Of a DNA stretch of 20,754 nucleotides, positions 1 to 10,876 are shown piece after piece. A program made the position numbers and the translations under genes. Under the pieces are notes generated by a model that saw only the letters and a list, made by a program, of their open reading frames with translations, made no database searches and was not told the DNA's origin. Source of the DNA: Hyphochytrium catenoides (lineage: Eukaryota; Sar; Hyphochytriomycetes; Hyphochytriales; Hyphochytriaceae); assembly GCA_900088475.1 (NCBI GenBank), contig FLMG01002622.1:136575-157328 (forward strand), read 5' to 3'. Each line of letters begins with the position of its first letter. Within the stretch, counting starts at the first letter, position 1.

Positions 1-52
1 TTGCGAGAGAGAGGAAGGAGAGACAAAGCGAAAGAAGGAAAAAAATGCAGCC

Positions 53-2059
53 TTATTGTTGAGCTTCTGAGTGGGCAAGGTTAAGCTGGGGACGAAGAAG
101 ATAGGAGACAGAGAGAAAGCAGAGAGAACGTCATTGGAAAGAGAGAGTTTTGTCGCGGAAAGAAAGAGTTTGGAAGGAGAAAGAGAGAGGATCAATTGTG
201 CCGTCTTTCCCCTACCGAGAGATCTCCAGGGAGCAGAGCACGAAAGTCCTTGCATGTCTCCAGCATACAGAAGTTTTTCTAGCAAACCAAGCAGCCGGAG
301 ACGGCGGATAAGTGATGGAGAAGAGAAAGAGAGACAGAGAGAGAGAGAAAAAGAGAGAACAGACTATAAGTGATGTGTCAGGCACAAATGCCAGAGGAGG
401 AGAATCCTAAGGGAGAGCATCATCTTTACATTAGTAAGGAAGGTCTTGGCGAAGAGAAGAGATATAATGGATAGTAAGATTGGAAAGGGCACACAGAACC
501 GAGACAAAGAAGAGAGAGAGAGAGAGTGAGCAAGGAGAGAGAGCGAGGGCAGGAGAGAGAGAGAGCAAGGAGAGAGAGAGAGAGAGCACAGGGAGAGAGA
601 GTTTACTAGATGGTCCAGCTCGGTCTGGTTGTTGAGGTCCACATCAGCAGCAGCAGCTGCTGAGTCAAGCTGATATTGAAAGGCCAGCAGAACTATCTCA
701 TCCCAAAGCTACCAGAGTAACAGGTCAGAGACAGACAGAGAGAGAGATAAAGAAAGGACAGAGAAAAAGGAGAGAGAGAGAGAGAAAGAGAGGGGAGGGA
801 GAGAGAGGTAGAAGGAACGTTAAAAATAACAAGCCCCATTCCAGAGAGTAAGTTCTCCACGCATCACCACCAAAAGCTACAATGTTCGACCGCTCTCTCC
901 CTCTCCCTCTCTCTCTCTCTCTTTATATATATATATGTATGTATATTTCTCTTCTTTCTCTCTCTTTCTTCCCTCGTAGCATGTGTCTTCTCTTGCTTCC
1001 TTACAATTGGAGCCCTAGTGTCCGCAAAGAGGTTGATCAGGGAAGAGAGAGGCACACGTTTCAGTTCTCCCGAGGAGAAGAGTCTTACAGCGCAGCGCTG
1101 AGATTGGATCTCAGAGACGATGCCCCACTGAGGAGAAAGGAGAGGAAAAGGGAGAGTCAATCATTATCATCATGCCTTTCTCCCTTTCCTCCTATACCCT
1201 ATCTCCTGTTAGAGAAAGAGTCATCTCTCTTCACCTTGTTTTTCTCCTTCCCTCTTCATTCGCGTTCATCCTCTCCTTTCATGTTGGCATAGATACAAAG
1301 CCCTTCTGTGTATTTGTGGCATTTTTGTCTCTCTCTCTCTCTCCTCTCTTCTTTTCTCTTTTTTCTTCTCGCTCTATCTCTCCCAAACTCCAATTCTCTT
1401 GGCACCCTCTGTCTCTCTCTTATCTCGATTAGGCCCTACTCTTTCCACGGCAATACTCGTCTCTCTCTGTGTCTCTCTCCCTCTGTCTCCCTTTCCTTGC
1501 GCCCACATCTCTCCTTTTCTCCCTCTCTCTCCTCTAGGCTTACCTCTCTCTCGCTGCTCACCACCACCGATCCAACGTCAATGTCTGTCATAAACGTAGG
1601 AGAAGAAATCTTTCTCTGTCCTGAGCCTCCTTCTCTCTTGCACAGAAAACTCTTTCCTGTAATGGACTCGGAGAAAATAGGAGAGAGAGAAGGGGAAGAG
1701 AGAGCCTTGTGTTGGCCATGAGAAGGAGAGAGACAGTCCCAATGGGCGGCAAACGTGCAGCGGACACAAGATCCACCGGTTCGAGAAGAAAGAGAAGAGC
1801 TACAGAGAGCGCAAGAGTGACGGGGACAGAGAAAGGTGGCGCCTTTCTCCCCTTTTGTGCTCCTCTCGCCGGGTTCTTTGGCCTTCAGGGCACAACTGCG
1901 GCCCGAGAGAGCGAGAGGAAGAAGAAGGAAAGACAAAGGGAGAGGGAGAGAGAGAAAGGGAGAGAGACAGAGGGAGAGAGGGGGGAGTGGGGAAGAAGAG
2001 CACATTTTGGTTAGAAAGAAGAAGAAGGACGTGTCACGAATAGTTGAGTTGGGGATATA

Positions 2060-2106
<47 letters not shown>

Positions 2107-3542
2107 AGAAGAGGGTGCGAGAGAGAGACAAAGAGTAACAGATGGGAAGTAGTCTTCTCTCGCGTTCCTCTTCTTACCCCTAGAAGAGAGACTATAAATA
2201 CTAAAAAAAAGACGACGGATAGAAAGGAAGAGAACCCACAACAATTTGCTTGGACTTCTCTCCTGTCTCTCTCTTTCCTGCCTCTCTCTCTCTCTCTCTG
2301 ACATTTAGAAGCCGCTTACCCCGGATGTATAACGACCCCACAGTTAGGGGCCGCACAGCGAAGAAGAGAGACTCTCTCCACGCCAAACTTTTTGCAGCCG
2401 CTACACTGCCTGATGCCTGTGATGCACTCTGGACAAAGCCACCGGGATGACTCCTCTCCTGGCTTTCCTCTCTCTTTCTCTCTCTCTTGATACTCCTTGT
2501 CTTTCCTCTCTTTCTTCGTCTTCTCCTCTTTATTCTCCTTTCCTGCTCGGCGCCCCTTGGAGTCTAGTCTCATCTTCTTGTTCTTCGGTCCATCTTCTTC
2601 TTCTTCGTCGTCTTCCTCCTCTTCTCCTCGTTTTTTCTTTCTCTCCCCGCGCTGTCTCTCTTTCTCGTCCGCTTTCATTATCACTACTTCGATGGTAGAT
2701 CTGGAAGACTGTCCCTTTGTCCTCAGTCTCTCTCTTTTCTTCTCATCTCTCTGCTCTTCCAAGCAGAACGGATGGAAAGAACGAAAGCACCGTCCGTCAC
2801 ACATCCAGAGATCGCCTCCTTCCCCACAAAGGTAGCACAGATCGTCGTGTAAGTCAGAGATATCAGCCGCAGGACCGTCATTTCCTCCGCTTCTTTCCCT
2901 CGGCCGGGAAGAAGAGAAAGAAGAGAGAGAAGGAAGCTTACTCGCCCGATAAGAGAAGCATGGCCGGTCTTTTCCCGTTGCATCAAGGCCGTTACCAGCT
3001 CCACCATTACCATTTCGTGCCAATTTGTTAGCCTTTTTGCTAAGGAAAGATGATCCAGAGCCGCTAACCGCCTTCTCTCTTACTTTGGTATGAGAGATGG
3101 TGGTCTTCGTCCCGTTCTCTCTTTCTCTCCCTATGTCTCTCTCTCTTTTCTCTCCTTCCCCATTCTCTGTCTTGATCTTCTCTCTCTCTCTTCCCTCCTG
3201 CTCCTGCTGGCGAGAGGCACAAGCTTCCACATGTCTCTCCACGACGGAGAGAGCGACAGAATGGCCAAACTTTTGATTGCAGAGAGGGCAATGGCGCGAG
3301 AGTTCTCCGCTGATGCCAAGCTGTTTCCTCCTCAGACAAGCGCTGACATGTCTGTCCATGGCCACAGGGTTAAGAAAGAGACGGCTGCAGATGGGACATT
3401 TGATGTCTTCTTCTCTCCCTTGTGCTACTATTGAGGAAGGGTCTATCTTCTCTGTCTCTCGTCTCTTGTCTTTCTCTCTTTTCTCTTTCTCTGTCTCTCG
3501 CTCTGGAGTGGACTTGGGTGTCCTAGATGTCATGCTCGCCAT
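53..3542 (-). CDS. Multi-PHD zinc-finger chromatin reader, NSD/EDM2-like, no SET domain
   Basis: Six exons on the minus strand: 3542-2320, 1895-1562, 1127-1005, 708-607, 278-216 and 85-53 (stop TAA at 55-53). All introns are GT-AG and the joined frame gives 625 aa. Domains: C2HC finger C49/C52/H65/C69; second C2HC finger C85/C88/H104/C108; PHD finger C236/C239/C248/C252/H257/C260, then 109 residues, then C370/C373; a second PHD with C380, C383, C396, C401, H406, C409, C431, H434; a C5HCH-like set C436/C439/C451/C454/H459/C462. H406 and C409 lie on either side of the exon 1/2 join, which supports that join. Residues about 514-556 (GSVVWGIVSEI...) look like a Tudor/PWWP-type barrel fragment. 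The tandem PHD-C5HCH order is known from NSD methyltransferases and plant EDM2, but I see no SET domain. The inferred role is reading histone marks in the nucleus; a basic stretch near 320-335 could be a nuclear signal. Start chosen: first ATG of the long exon frame. Exons 4-6 rest mainly on splice phase, so the C-terminus is less certain. Confidence 0.8.
2062..2104. repeat. (GA)n microsatellite, PHD gene intron 1
   Basis: Near-perfect (AG) dinucleotide run; it reads (CT)n on the coding strand and lies toward the acceptor at 1896. Confidence 0.9.
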
Positions 3543-3951
3543 CCTCCGAGTTTCTTAGGGCTCTAGAGTGCGCTGCCTCGTCTCTCTCTCTCTCTCTCTC
3601 TCTTTTGCTTTCTCAGTCTCCTCGTCCACAGCTATCTTGTCTAGATGGGCCACAGAAGTCACCCTTCGCTTCTCTCTCCAGTTTGATTCTCTATGTCTTT
3701 ATACTGAGATCGTGTTGAGCTCATCCTCTGTCATCCTGGTTCTCTCTCTCTCTCTCTCTTTTTCTCTCTCTCTTTCTCTCTCTCTCTGTCTCTCGGTCCT
3801 GTCTCTCGTACTCTCTCTCTCCACCGCCAGTATAAATTGTTTCCAAGACTCTAGGTGGCGCTGTGTTGCGGGCTTCAGCCTCTCCCTTTGCCTCTCGTCC
3901 GTCCTGGCCGAGGAAGATTGATCTTTGTTGTCTCTCAAGAACCAGTGCCAT

Positions 3952-3968
3952 GTTGAACCATGTTCAAC
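3952..3968. repeat. Short perfect inverted repeat GTTGAAC-CAT-GTTCAAC
   Basis: Two 7-base arms are exact reverse complements around a 3-base spacer, about 410 bases upstream of the PHD gene start. One arm, GTTCAAC, occurs again at 4194-4200 in the A+T-rich island. It could be a binding site for a dimeric factor; nothing else supports that. Confidence 0.4.
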
Positions 3969-4054
3969 CTGCGCGCTCAGAGACGAGAGGAGGAGAGAGG
4001 AGAGAGAGCAGAACATTGAGGGAGGGAAGGGGAAAGAGAGAGAGAGAGCGAGAG

Positions 4055-4057
<3 letters not shown>

Positions 4058-4121
<64 letters not shown>
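4058..4121. repeat. (GA)n microsatellite, intergenic
   Basis: About 32 uninterrupted GA units upstream of the PHD gene, next to the unique A+T-rich island. Confidence 0.95.
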
Positions 4122-4122
<1 letters not shown>

Positions 4123-4281
4123 GAGATTTCGATAATCGAGACAGAGTGGAAGATATCCCTCAGGTTATACAACAAATAATCACCAGACCCAATGTTCAAC
4201 TATTTACGGTTAGCCGAATATAACATCAAAATCTCTCTATAGCACATCTCACCGGAAGGTGTATTACTATTTTCCAATATC

Positions 4282-4293
4282 AGCGCTTATAAT
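4282..4293 (-). promoter_or_regulatory. Shared 12-base motif ATTATAAGCGCT (minus strand), copy 1
   Basis: The same 12 bases occur at 10878-10889 in the other unique A+T-rich island, in the same orientation and again upstream of a minus-strand gene. It holds a TATA-like core (TTATAA). A shared core-promoter element is inferred. Confidence 0.35.
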
Positions 4294-4389
4294 TGGGGCC
4301 TTTAATTAGCTTCGGCTTATGATTAGAACAGTGAAGAAAACTGTGGAGCTATGGTGGAAGGAGAGCGCCAGAGAGAGGAAAGAGCAACA

Positions 4390-4441
<52 letters not shown>

Positions 4442-4578
4442 TAACAAGGAGCGATGACGATGAGAGAGAAAGAGGACGTCAAAGAAAAGGGAGAGAGCGA
4501 GAGAGCTAGAGAGAGAGAGAGCTAGAGGGACCGAGAGAGAGAGAAAGAGAAAGAGAAAGAGAATTGCTGTGGCCTTCC

Positions 4579-5160
4579 TTAGCGCGTTTGAAGATTATTG
4601 TTACAGAGCAAAGAGCGAAACTCTTCCGAGCAGAAGTCGGCGCCTCTGATATAGTTCCCATCGCTCGGCCCTACTACCTCCGTCTCTTCTTCTCTCTCTC
4701 TCTCTCTCTCCCCGTCTATCATTTCTCTCTTCTCTCTTTCCTCTCTCTCTCCCTCTCTCTTCGTCTCTTCTCTCTTAGCTGCTGCGAGCATGCCGTCCAC
4801 AGAGAGAGAACGAGGGAGAAAAGGAGGCTTTGTCTGTCTTAGCAAGGCAAAATTGACGGTGGAGAAGAAAGGATGACTCTTGATGGCAACCGAAGACTGC
4901 ATCCGCTTCTCTTCCTCCTTCATAGAGAGACCAAAGAGAGAGAGATAAGATTGCGAGAGAGAGAGAGAGAGAGAGCATTAGATAGAGAGAAAGGGAGAGA
5001 GAGAGGATTAGAGAAAGAGAGAGAGAGAGACTAGATTGAGAGAGTAAGAGAGAGAGAGAGGTGTCAGGAAGGTGTACAAAGCGAGAGAAGAGAGCGCGGA
5101 ATGTGGGACGGAACAATGGACATGAAAGGTAATGAAATCTCGAGAGAAACTCAAACACGA

Positions 5161-5195
<35 letters not shown>

Positions 5196-5337
5196 CTACC
5201 TTGACAAGAAGCAACTCTATGAGATCCTTGAGCTCTCGGGAATGCTGATAATAACTTGGAAACTGCACTTCTTGCTCCAAGATCTTCTCCAAAGTCTCAG
5301 GCTGAATAGGGAGATCATAAGCACGAGAAGAAGAAGA

Positions 5338-5370
<33 letters not shown>

Positions 5371-5402
5371 GAAGAAAAGAAGGGGGATAGAGAGAGAGAA
5401 CA

Positions 5403-5468
<66 letters not shown>

Positions 5469-5701
5469 AGAAGGATAGAGAGAGAGAAGGGATAGAGCGA
5501 TTAGAGAGAAGGAGAGAAAGAGATTAAGAAAGAGAGAGAAGATGGTGGCGCAGGGAGGAAAGAGAGAGGGAAGGGAGAGACCAACAAAGAGAGAAAGAGA
5601 GCAGCCAAGCAGGAAAGTGAGGCTGAGATTTTAGCCAACATAGATTGAAAGCAAACAGAAGATTGCGAGGACGATTGAGAAGAGAGAAGGCGGACATAGG
5701 G

Positions 5702-5753
<52 letters not shown>

Positions 5754-6309
5754 ACTGACCACTGTGGTTCCGACGAAGGGCGTCCTTCCTACAGCCATTT
5801 CGTAAAGAAGCACGCCTTCATTATAGACAAAGGCAAAAAGGTAAGAGAGAGAGAGACATTTTTGCTTAGAAACGGAGACCATCTGAGATGGTCACGAAGA
5901 GAGAGAGAGAGAAAGAGAGCAAGAAAGGAGGGAGAGACAGAACATTTTAGGGGAGAAGATGACTTTGACAGAAGAAATTGAGAGAGAAAGGGCGGAAGGG
6001 AGACCAACATAGAGCAGGAGATAGGTCAGAGGAGATAGGCGAAGAGAAGGGAGAGCAGCAGCAACCATAAGGAGACTGGCAGAGAGAGAGAGCAAGGAGA
6101 GAGGATCAAAGAGTAGGCCTGATGGCCACATAAGAGAGAAAGAGAGACACACAGAGAGAGAGAGAGAGAGAGAGATGTGACCTCCAGCACCTTACCAAAG
6201 GTCCACCAGTCCACGTTTCCGGAGTAAGATTCTCCCTTTATTACCTGCGGAATACCAGGCGAGAGCCAGAGTCTGAGAGATGAGATGGGTGGGTCCAGGT
6301 ACCTAACTT

Positions 6310-6378
<69 letters not shown>

Positions 6379-7051
6379 CTATATCTGTTTCTCTCTTGGA
6401 TCTACTCACCTCAGGTGCCACGTACTCTAAAGTGCCTACAAAAGATTTGGAGCGCGTCACTCTGAGATGACTCTCTGTCTCTATCACTGGAAAGTCCTCA
6501 AGGGACATACGAGAAGAAGAAAGAGAAAACCTTCTCTCCCGTGAAGATCTCTCTTTTCTCTCCCCGCTAGATAAGCTAGTGAAGGTTGAAGAGAGAGAAA
6601 CAGTTTTGGAGGAAGAGGAGAGAGAAGAGAGAGAAGCTTCATCCTCGTGCATGCCTTTATCTTCTTCTGCCGGCAATTCTCTCTGTTTGGGAGGACTGGC
6701 AGAGAATGTCGGTAAGAAAGGAATGTCTCCTTCTCTCTCTCTCTCTAGAGTTTCTCTTCTAGTTTCCGACTCTCTTCTCTTCCCTGCTGTCTCTGTTTTT
6801 TTACCTCTGTTACCTTTCTCATCGTTCGACGGTTCTCACTGGTATGGCAAACTTCTCTCCTCTTCGGTCATTTCGTCCCTTGCGCTCCTAACTGTTTCCC
6901 TCCTTACTATATGTCTCTGTTCTCTCTCTCTGTCTCTGTCTCTATTTTCTCTCTCTCTCTTCCCTACTTTCTTTCTTTCTCTCTCTCTCTCTCTCTCTCT
7001 CTGTTCTTTTCCTTTCTAACTCTCTCTCTCTCTCTTCCTCCCCACCCCCCA

Positions 7052-7086
<35 letters not shown>

Positions 7087-7328
7087 CTCTCTCCCTAGGT
7101 CCCCCTCTTACCCGACGAGACTGGACTTTGATCCAAAGAGAGCCTTCAAGCTACGGTTCGAGCTCGTCAAATGCTTGAGAGAGGCGCCTGACGCTTTCCT
7201 ATTTCGTGGCGACTCTGCCGCGCTGGCCCCGCCCCAGGAGAAGGCGCGAGAGAGGTCAAAGTCAGAGAGAAGAAGAAAGCCATTGGACTGGAGGAGGAGA
7301 TTCTCGGGCTTGAGATCTGGGGAAGGGA

Positions 7329-7397
<69 letters not shown>

Positions 7398-7812
7398 GAG
7401 AGCGAGCGACAGAGCGTGAGTGAGAGAGAGAGAAAGGTAACAGGAGGGGGGAGAGGAGAACCACAGAAGGGAGAGAGAGAGATGGAAGAGTGAAACCGGA
7501 GATAAGGAGAAAGCGAAGAGAACCCGAATTCGTGAGGGAGCCAAAGAGAGAAAAGGGCAAGAATAGAGAAACAACCATCAGATCGTAGGGACGAGTGGAA
7601 AGGTAAAAGGAACAGCTCAACTGCTTGCATCTCTCTCTCCTAACTTTTTTTTTTGTCTTTCTGTTTGTTTGTCGGTCTCTCTCTTTCCCTCTCATTATGT
7701 TCACGACTTTCTTTCGCTGTTGTCTCCGCAAGGTACCCTGAATCGAGCTCTTTGCTGTGTGTTCCTCCCCCTCCCCCTTCCGCTTATTTCTCCTTGCTAT
7801 CTCTCTTTGTGC

Positions 7813-7889
<77 letters not shown>

Positions 7890-8297
7890 CTCTCTCGCTC
7901 TCTCTCGCTCTCTCTTAATGCCCTGTCTCTTTACTTCTGCATCTTGTCTCGTCCAAGGCTCTCCTTTTCTTTTACCTCTATAGACATATCCTCGGAGATG
8001 AATGTACTCCAGCGCTGTCAACACCTGAGACGCGTAGAATCGTATCTCCTTCTCCTGCAGAAGAGAAAGACTCATCAGCAAGAGGGAAGAGACGCCATCA
8101 ACTCACCATGAAGAAGAGGGAGAGAAGGGGAGAGAGAGAGAGGGGAGAGAGAGAGAGAGAGAGAGAGAAGAAGGTACAGAATGGGGCACGAAAGGAGGAG
8201 AGAGAGTGGGGATTGATAATGATAAAGAGAGACTGAGGGTTGTAGAGAACAAGTTAGAAAGAGAGAAATGAACAGAATGAGAGCGAGACACACACAT

Positions 8298-8330
<33 letters not shown>

Positions 8331-10058
8331 GAGAGGTCCGTCACAGACCTTCAAAGGGTCTCTCTTTCTCTTCTTGAGATAGTCGAAGAAGGTGCCTCCC
8401 GCGCCATAAGTCATCAGAAGGAAGAGGCGGCTCGAGGTCTGGAAGCTCGCGTACAGATTCACGATAAAAGGATGAGAAGCACTGCGAAGGAAATCAATCT
8501 CCGGAATCCGGACGGACGTATCCTAAGAGAGACGAGAGAGAAAGAAAGAGAGAGAGAGAGAGAGAGAGGGTGAGAGAAAAGGTAGACGAAGAAGAAGGAG
8601 AATAATGAGGGAAGCTCTGAGAAGGGCGCCAAGCTAAAGAGAACCTGATTGAGGACAAAGGACAGGGAGAGGGGCCGGGAGAGAGTGAGGTCGAGAGAAA
8701 GTGGGAAAAGAGAGGGAGAGAGAGGATGTTTTCGACAAGAGAGAGAAAAACATAAGAGAATTCGAGAAGAGACAAGGTGACGGGACTAATTAGGGAGGGC
8801 CGCACCGAATAAAATGGAGGGACTCACTGGAAGACAGTAGTAGCGGGACGACTGAGAGATAAGAACAGAGAGAGAGAGAGAGAATGATGAGAAGAAGAAG
8901 AAAAAGGAGAGAGGCGTGATGCAAGGGGAGAAAGATACTGAAGGGACACAGCGATGGCGCATTAACGTTATCAAACCTCTGGCTTCCTTCTCAAGTGGCC
9001 TTTCTGGAGCTCTTTTAGCGCGAAGAAATGACCAGGTATCCTCTATACAAGAGAGAGAGAAGAGGGAGAGAGAGAGAGAGAGAGAAAGAGTTATAAGGTG
9101 GGGAGAAAGAGGGAGTGAAGAGGCTTCAGGAAGGAGAGGGAAAAGGCTGCTTTACATGAGATGCGCGAGATAGAAGAGACAGAGAGAGACAAGAGAGTAC
9201 ATAGCGATAATAGATTACGACGAGAGAAATTAGAGCGGAGGCCCCCGTTCTGCATGCAGAGAAAGGGAGAGAGACAGAGAGAGAGGGAGAGGATCAAAAG
9301 GAGAGAATAAAGAGAATGTTGATATGTGTCCTGACGAAAAAATACACAGCTTTAGGTATAGTATCCCTGAGATTAGGAGTGATGGGAAGAGAGCGGCAAG
9401 AGAGAGGAAGAGAGATATTGACGAAGGCAAAGAAGTATATTGGCAAACGCAAGCACGGGAAAGAGACGAAAGGAAAGAGAAAGAGAAGAAGAGAGCAGGC
9501 GTAACAGAGAAACAGGAAAGAGTCTCTTCTGACCTTGTGGGCCACAAGCCACACTTTCCCAACATTTCCCTTTCCCAAGACCTTGATCCAGGTGAATTCC
9601 TCTAAAGATTTGATTGGATGCTTCTTGCTTTCTCTCTCTCTCTGTCTCTCTTTTTTCTCTGGTCCCTCTTCCTCCTTCTGCCCCCTAAAGGAATGGACAG
9701 CAGCGTCTTCCATCTCTTTCCTCCCCTCCTCAGTTTCTCTCTCCATTTCGAGGCTGTCTTCTTCGTCCTCTTCCTCTTCTGAAATGTAGGCAATGTCTGA
9801 GGCGATGTCACTGTCATGGAGAGAGGATTGAGAGAAAGAGAGTGTCTCTCTCTTGTTGTCACTCTCTTTCTGTATGTGTCTTTGCGTTTGCTCTTCTGCC
9901 TTTGTTCTCTCTATCTTCTCTTCTTGCAACGTCTCTTCTTGCTCTGTCTCTCTCCCTCTCTCAATTTTGGGCAAAGCTGTCTCTCTAGTGCGTACCCGTG
10001 TAAGCCATGCTCTTAGGCCAAACACTCCAGAAAGAGAAGAGGCGGTGGCTGTGACCAT
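4579..10058 (-). CDS. AGC-family Ser/Thr protein kinase, AGCVIII / nrc-2-KIN82-like (DFD type)
   Basis: Ten exons, minus strand: 10058-9534, 9042-8977, 8522-8349, 8054-7976, 7316-7112, 6695-6410, 6244-6196, 5815-5760, 5301-5200, 4917-4579 (stop TAA 4581-4579). All introns are GT-AG, phases close, and the product is 626 aa. Kinase landmarks: glycine loop GKGNVGKV (162-169), ATP lysine K185 in FALKEL, alpha-C glutamate E205, YRDLKPEN (280-287), D300-F-D302, SFVGTLEYVAPE (434-445), VDWWTFG (456-462), GRTPF, and a C-terminal IKSHPFF. DFD instead of DFG, the LLLQSNG stretch and a long activation-segment insertion are known marks of AGCVIII (phototropin, PINOID) and fungal nrc-2/KIN82 kinases. From D300 to E445 is 145 residues, about 115 more than usual; the insert is Ser/Leu- and Arg/Glu-rich. 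The N-terminal 150 residues are charged and low complexity, with no LOV domain. The C-terminal tail after PPFLP is Arg/Glu-rich and may hide an intron. The first ATG at 10058 is provisional, because upstream exons are possible. Confidence 0.85.
5407..5464. repeat. (GA)n microsatellite, kinase intron 8
   Basis: About 29 GA units; reads (CT)n on the kinase coding strand, within the intron 5759-5302. Confidence 0.95.
5704..5751. repeat. (GA)n microsatellite, kinase intron 8
   Basis: About 24 GA units, beginning eight bases inside the 5' splice site of the same intron. Confidence 0.95.
6314..6373. repeat. (CT)n microsatellite, kinase intron 6
   Basis: About 30 units; reads (GA)n on the kinase coding strand, close to the donor at 6409. 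This 164-base intron has no matching CT arm. Confidence 0.95.
7331..7384. repeat. (GA)n microsatellite, kinase intron 4, acceptor side
   Basis: About 27 units; reads (CT)n on the coding strand, just before the acceptor at 7317. It is complementary to the tract at 7822-7886 in the same intron. Confidence 0.95.
7822..7886. repeat. (CT)n microsatellite, kinase intron 4, donor side
   Basis: About 32 units; reads (GA)n on the coding strand. Together with 7331-7384 it could form a long GA:UC duplex in the pre-mRNA. Confidence 0.95.
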
Positions 10059-10366
10059 GACTGCCTTCTCTCTCTTCTTCTTGCACCACTTTCTCTTATC
10101 CCTCTCTTCTTTTGCTTCTCGCTCTTTCCTTCTAATGTGACTCTCCCTCTCTCATGTTTCAGTCTCTGCTTTATCTTTTTCTGGGAGTGTTCTCTTTCTT
10201 CCTTTATCACCCTGAGACCCTGACACTAGAGAGAAAGAGAGACAGAAAGAGAAAGAACTTGTCCCACGCTTCCTAAAATGACAAGAGAGAGACAAATATG
10301 TGTCGCCGCTCCATCTCAAGCTCTACCTGATTCTTCCTGTCAGTGTCCCAACCCTTTTTAGCAGAC

Positions 10367-10456
10367 CTCCCACAGTGCCTTCATGATCTGTTACACATGC
10401 AGAGGCTAATGGGGATCTTCTCTCTGTGTCTTTCTCGCCTTAAATCTTCTCTCTCT

Positions 10457-10512
<56 letters not shown>

Positions 10513-10866
10513 TCCTTGGCTTCTTAGCTTCGTATACCCGTTTACTCATCCTCCCTTCCTCTCGCAGCTTTGTATCACTTCTTCTTGTCGGCCTTGCCTA
10601 TTTGTTTCTCTCTTCCTCTCCTTTCCGCTCCATAATATTATTTCCCTTTCTGCTCTTTCTATCTTTCTGTCTCTTCTTTCTCTCTGTCTCTCTCCCCCCT
10701 TTCTAATCCTTTGCGTTTCTTCCAATTCTCTCTCTTCTCTTGTCTTCTCTCCCCCTTCTCTTTTCCTTTTCCTGTCCTTGTAGTCCACTGGCTCTTTCTT
10801 TAGAATGTGTTCAGTGATGTCACAGAGATAACGGACGATAGGGCTAGAGTGCACCATCATCCACAT
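10367..10866 (-). CDS. Candidate 5' exons of the kinase gene (unresolved)
   Basis: The frame from ATG at 10866 to about 10789 gives MWMMVHSSPIVRYLCDITEH and then ILKKEP. It is not low complexity and has an amphipathic look that recalls RIIa/Dpy-30-type dimerisation helices, a weak resemblance. A 21-base segment 10387-10367 (IMKALWE) is flanked by a good acceptor (gtaacag) and donor (gtctgc) and could be a micro-exon. The donor after residue P26 (gtggac) is weak, and I could not close the phase unambiguously into the 10058 exon. The rest of 10060-10780 is CT-rich, including a (CT)n tract at 10461-10497. Confidence 0.3.
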
Positions 10867-10876
10867 TCTTGACACT

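Larger units (their letters stand above)
3543..4578 (-). promoter_or_regulatory. Intergenic region, probable promoter of the PHD gene
   Basis: No supported gene lies in this 1 kb stretch between the start of the PHD gene and the stop of the kinase; both genes read leftward. It holds CT tracts at 3580-3602 and 3740-3795, GA tracts at 4058-4121 and 4399-4438, a unique segment at about 3830-3990, and an A+T-rich non-repetitive island at about 4128-4345. The island has CCAAT sequences at 4189-4193 and 4273-4277 on the plus strand. Promoter function is inferred from position only. Confidence 0.4.

Noticed and set aside
820-885. Extra PHD-gene exon on the minus strand (frame LLVVMRGELTLWNGAC)
   Set aside because: The acceptor tag at about 876 has a purine-rich lead, no good donor follows before a stop, and the exon at 708-607 already joins in phase without it.
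4058-4121. CRISPR-like or array-like repeats
   Set aside because: The repeats are plain dinucleotide runs with no unique spacers, in intron-containing eukaryotic DNA.
3699-4199. Long open frames of Leu-Ser or Arg-Glu repeats here and in many other places on both strands
   Set aside because: They are translations of (CT)n/(GA)n microsatellite, open in several frames at once, without domains or start context.
4579-10866. Phototropin (LOV-kinase) identity
   Set aside because: The kinase domain resembles that family, but no LOV motif is found in the N-terminal exon or the upstream candidate exons.
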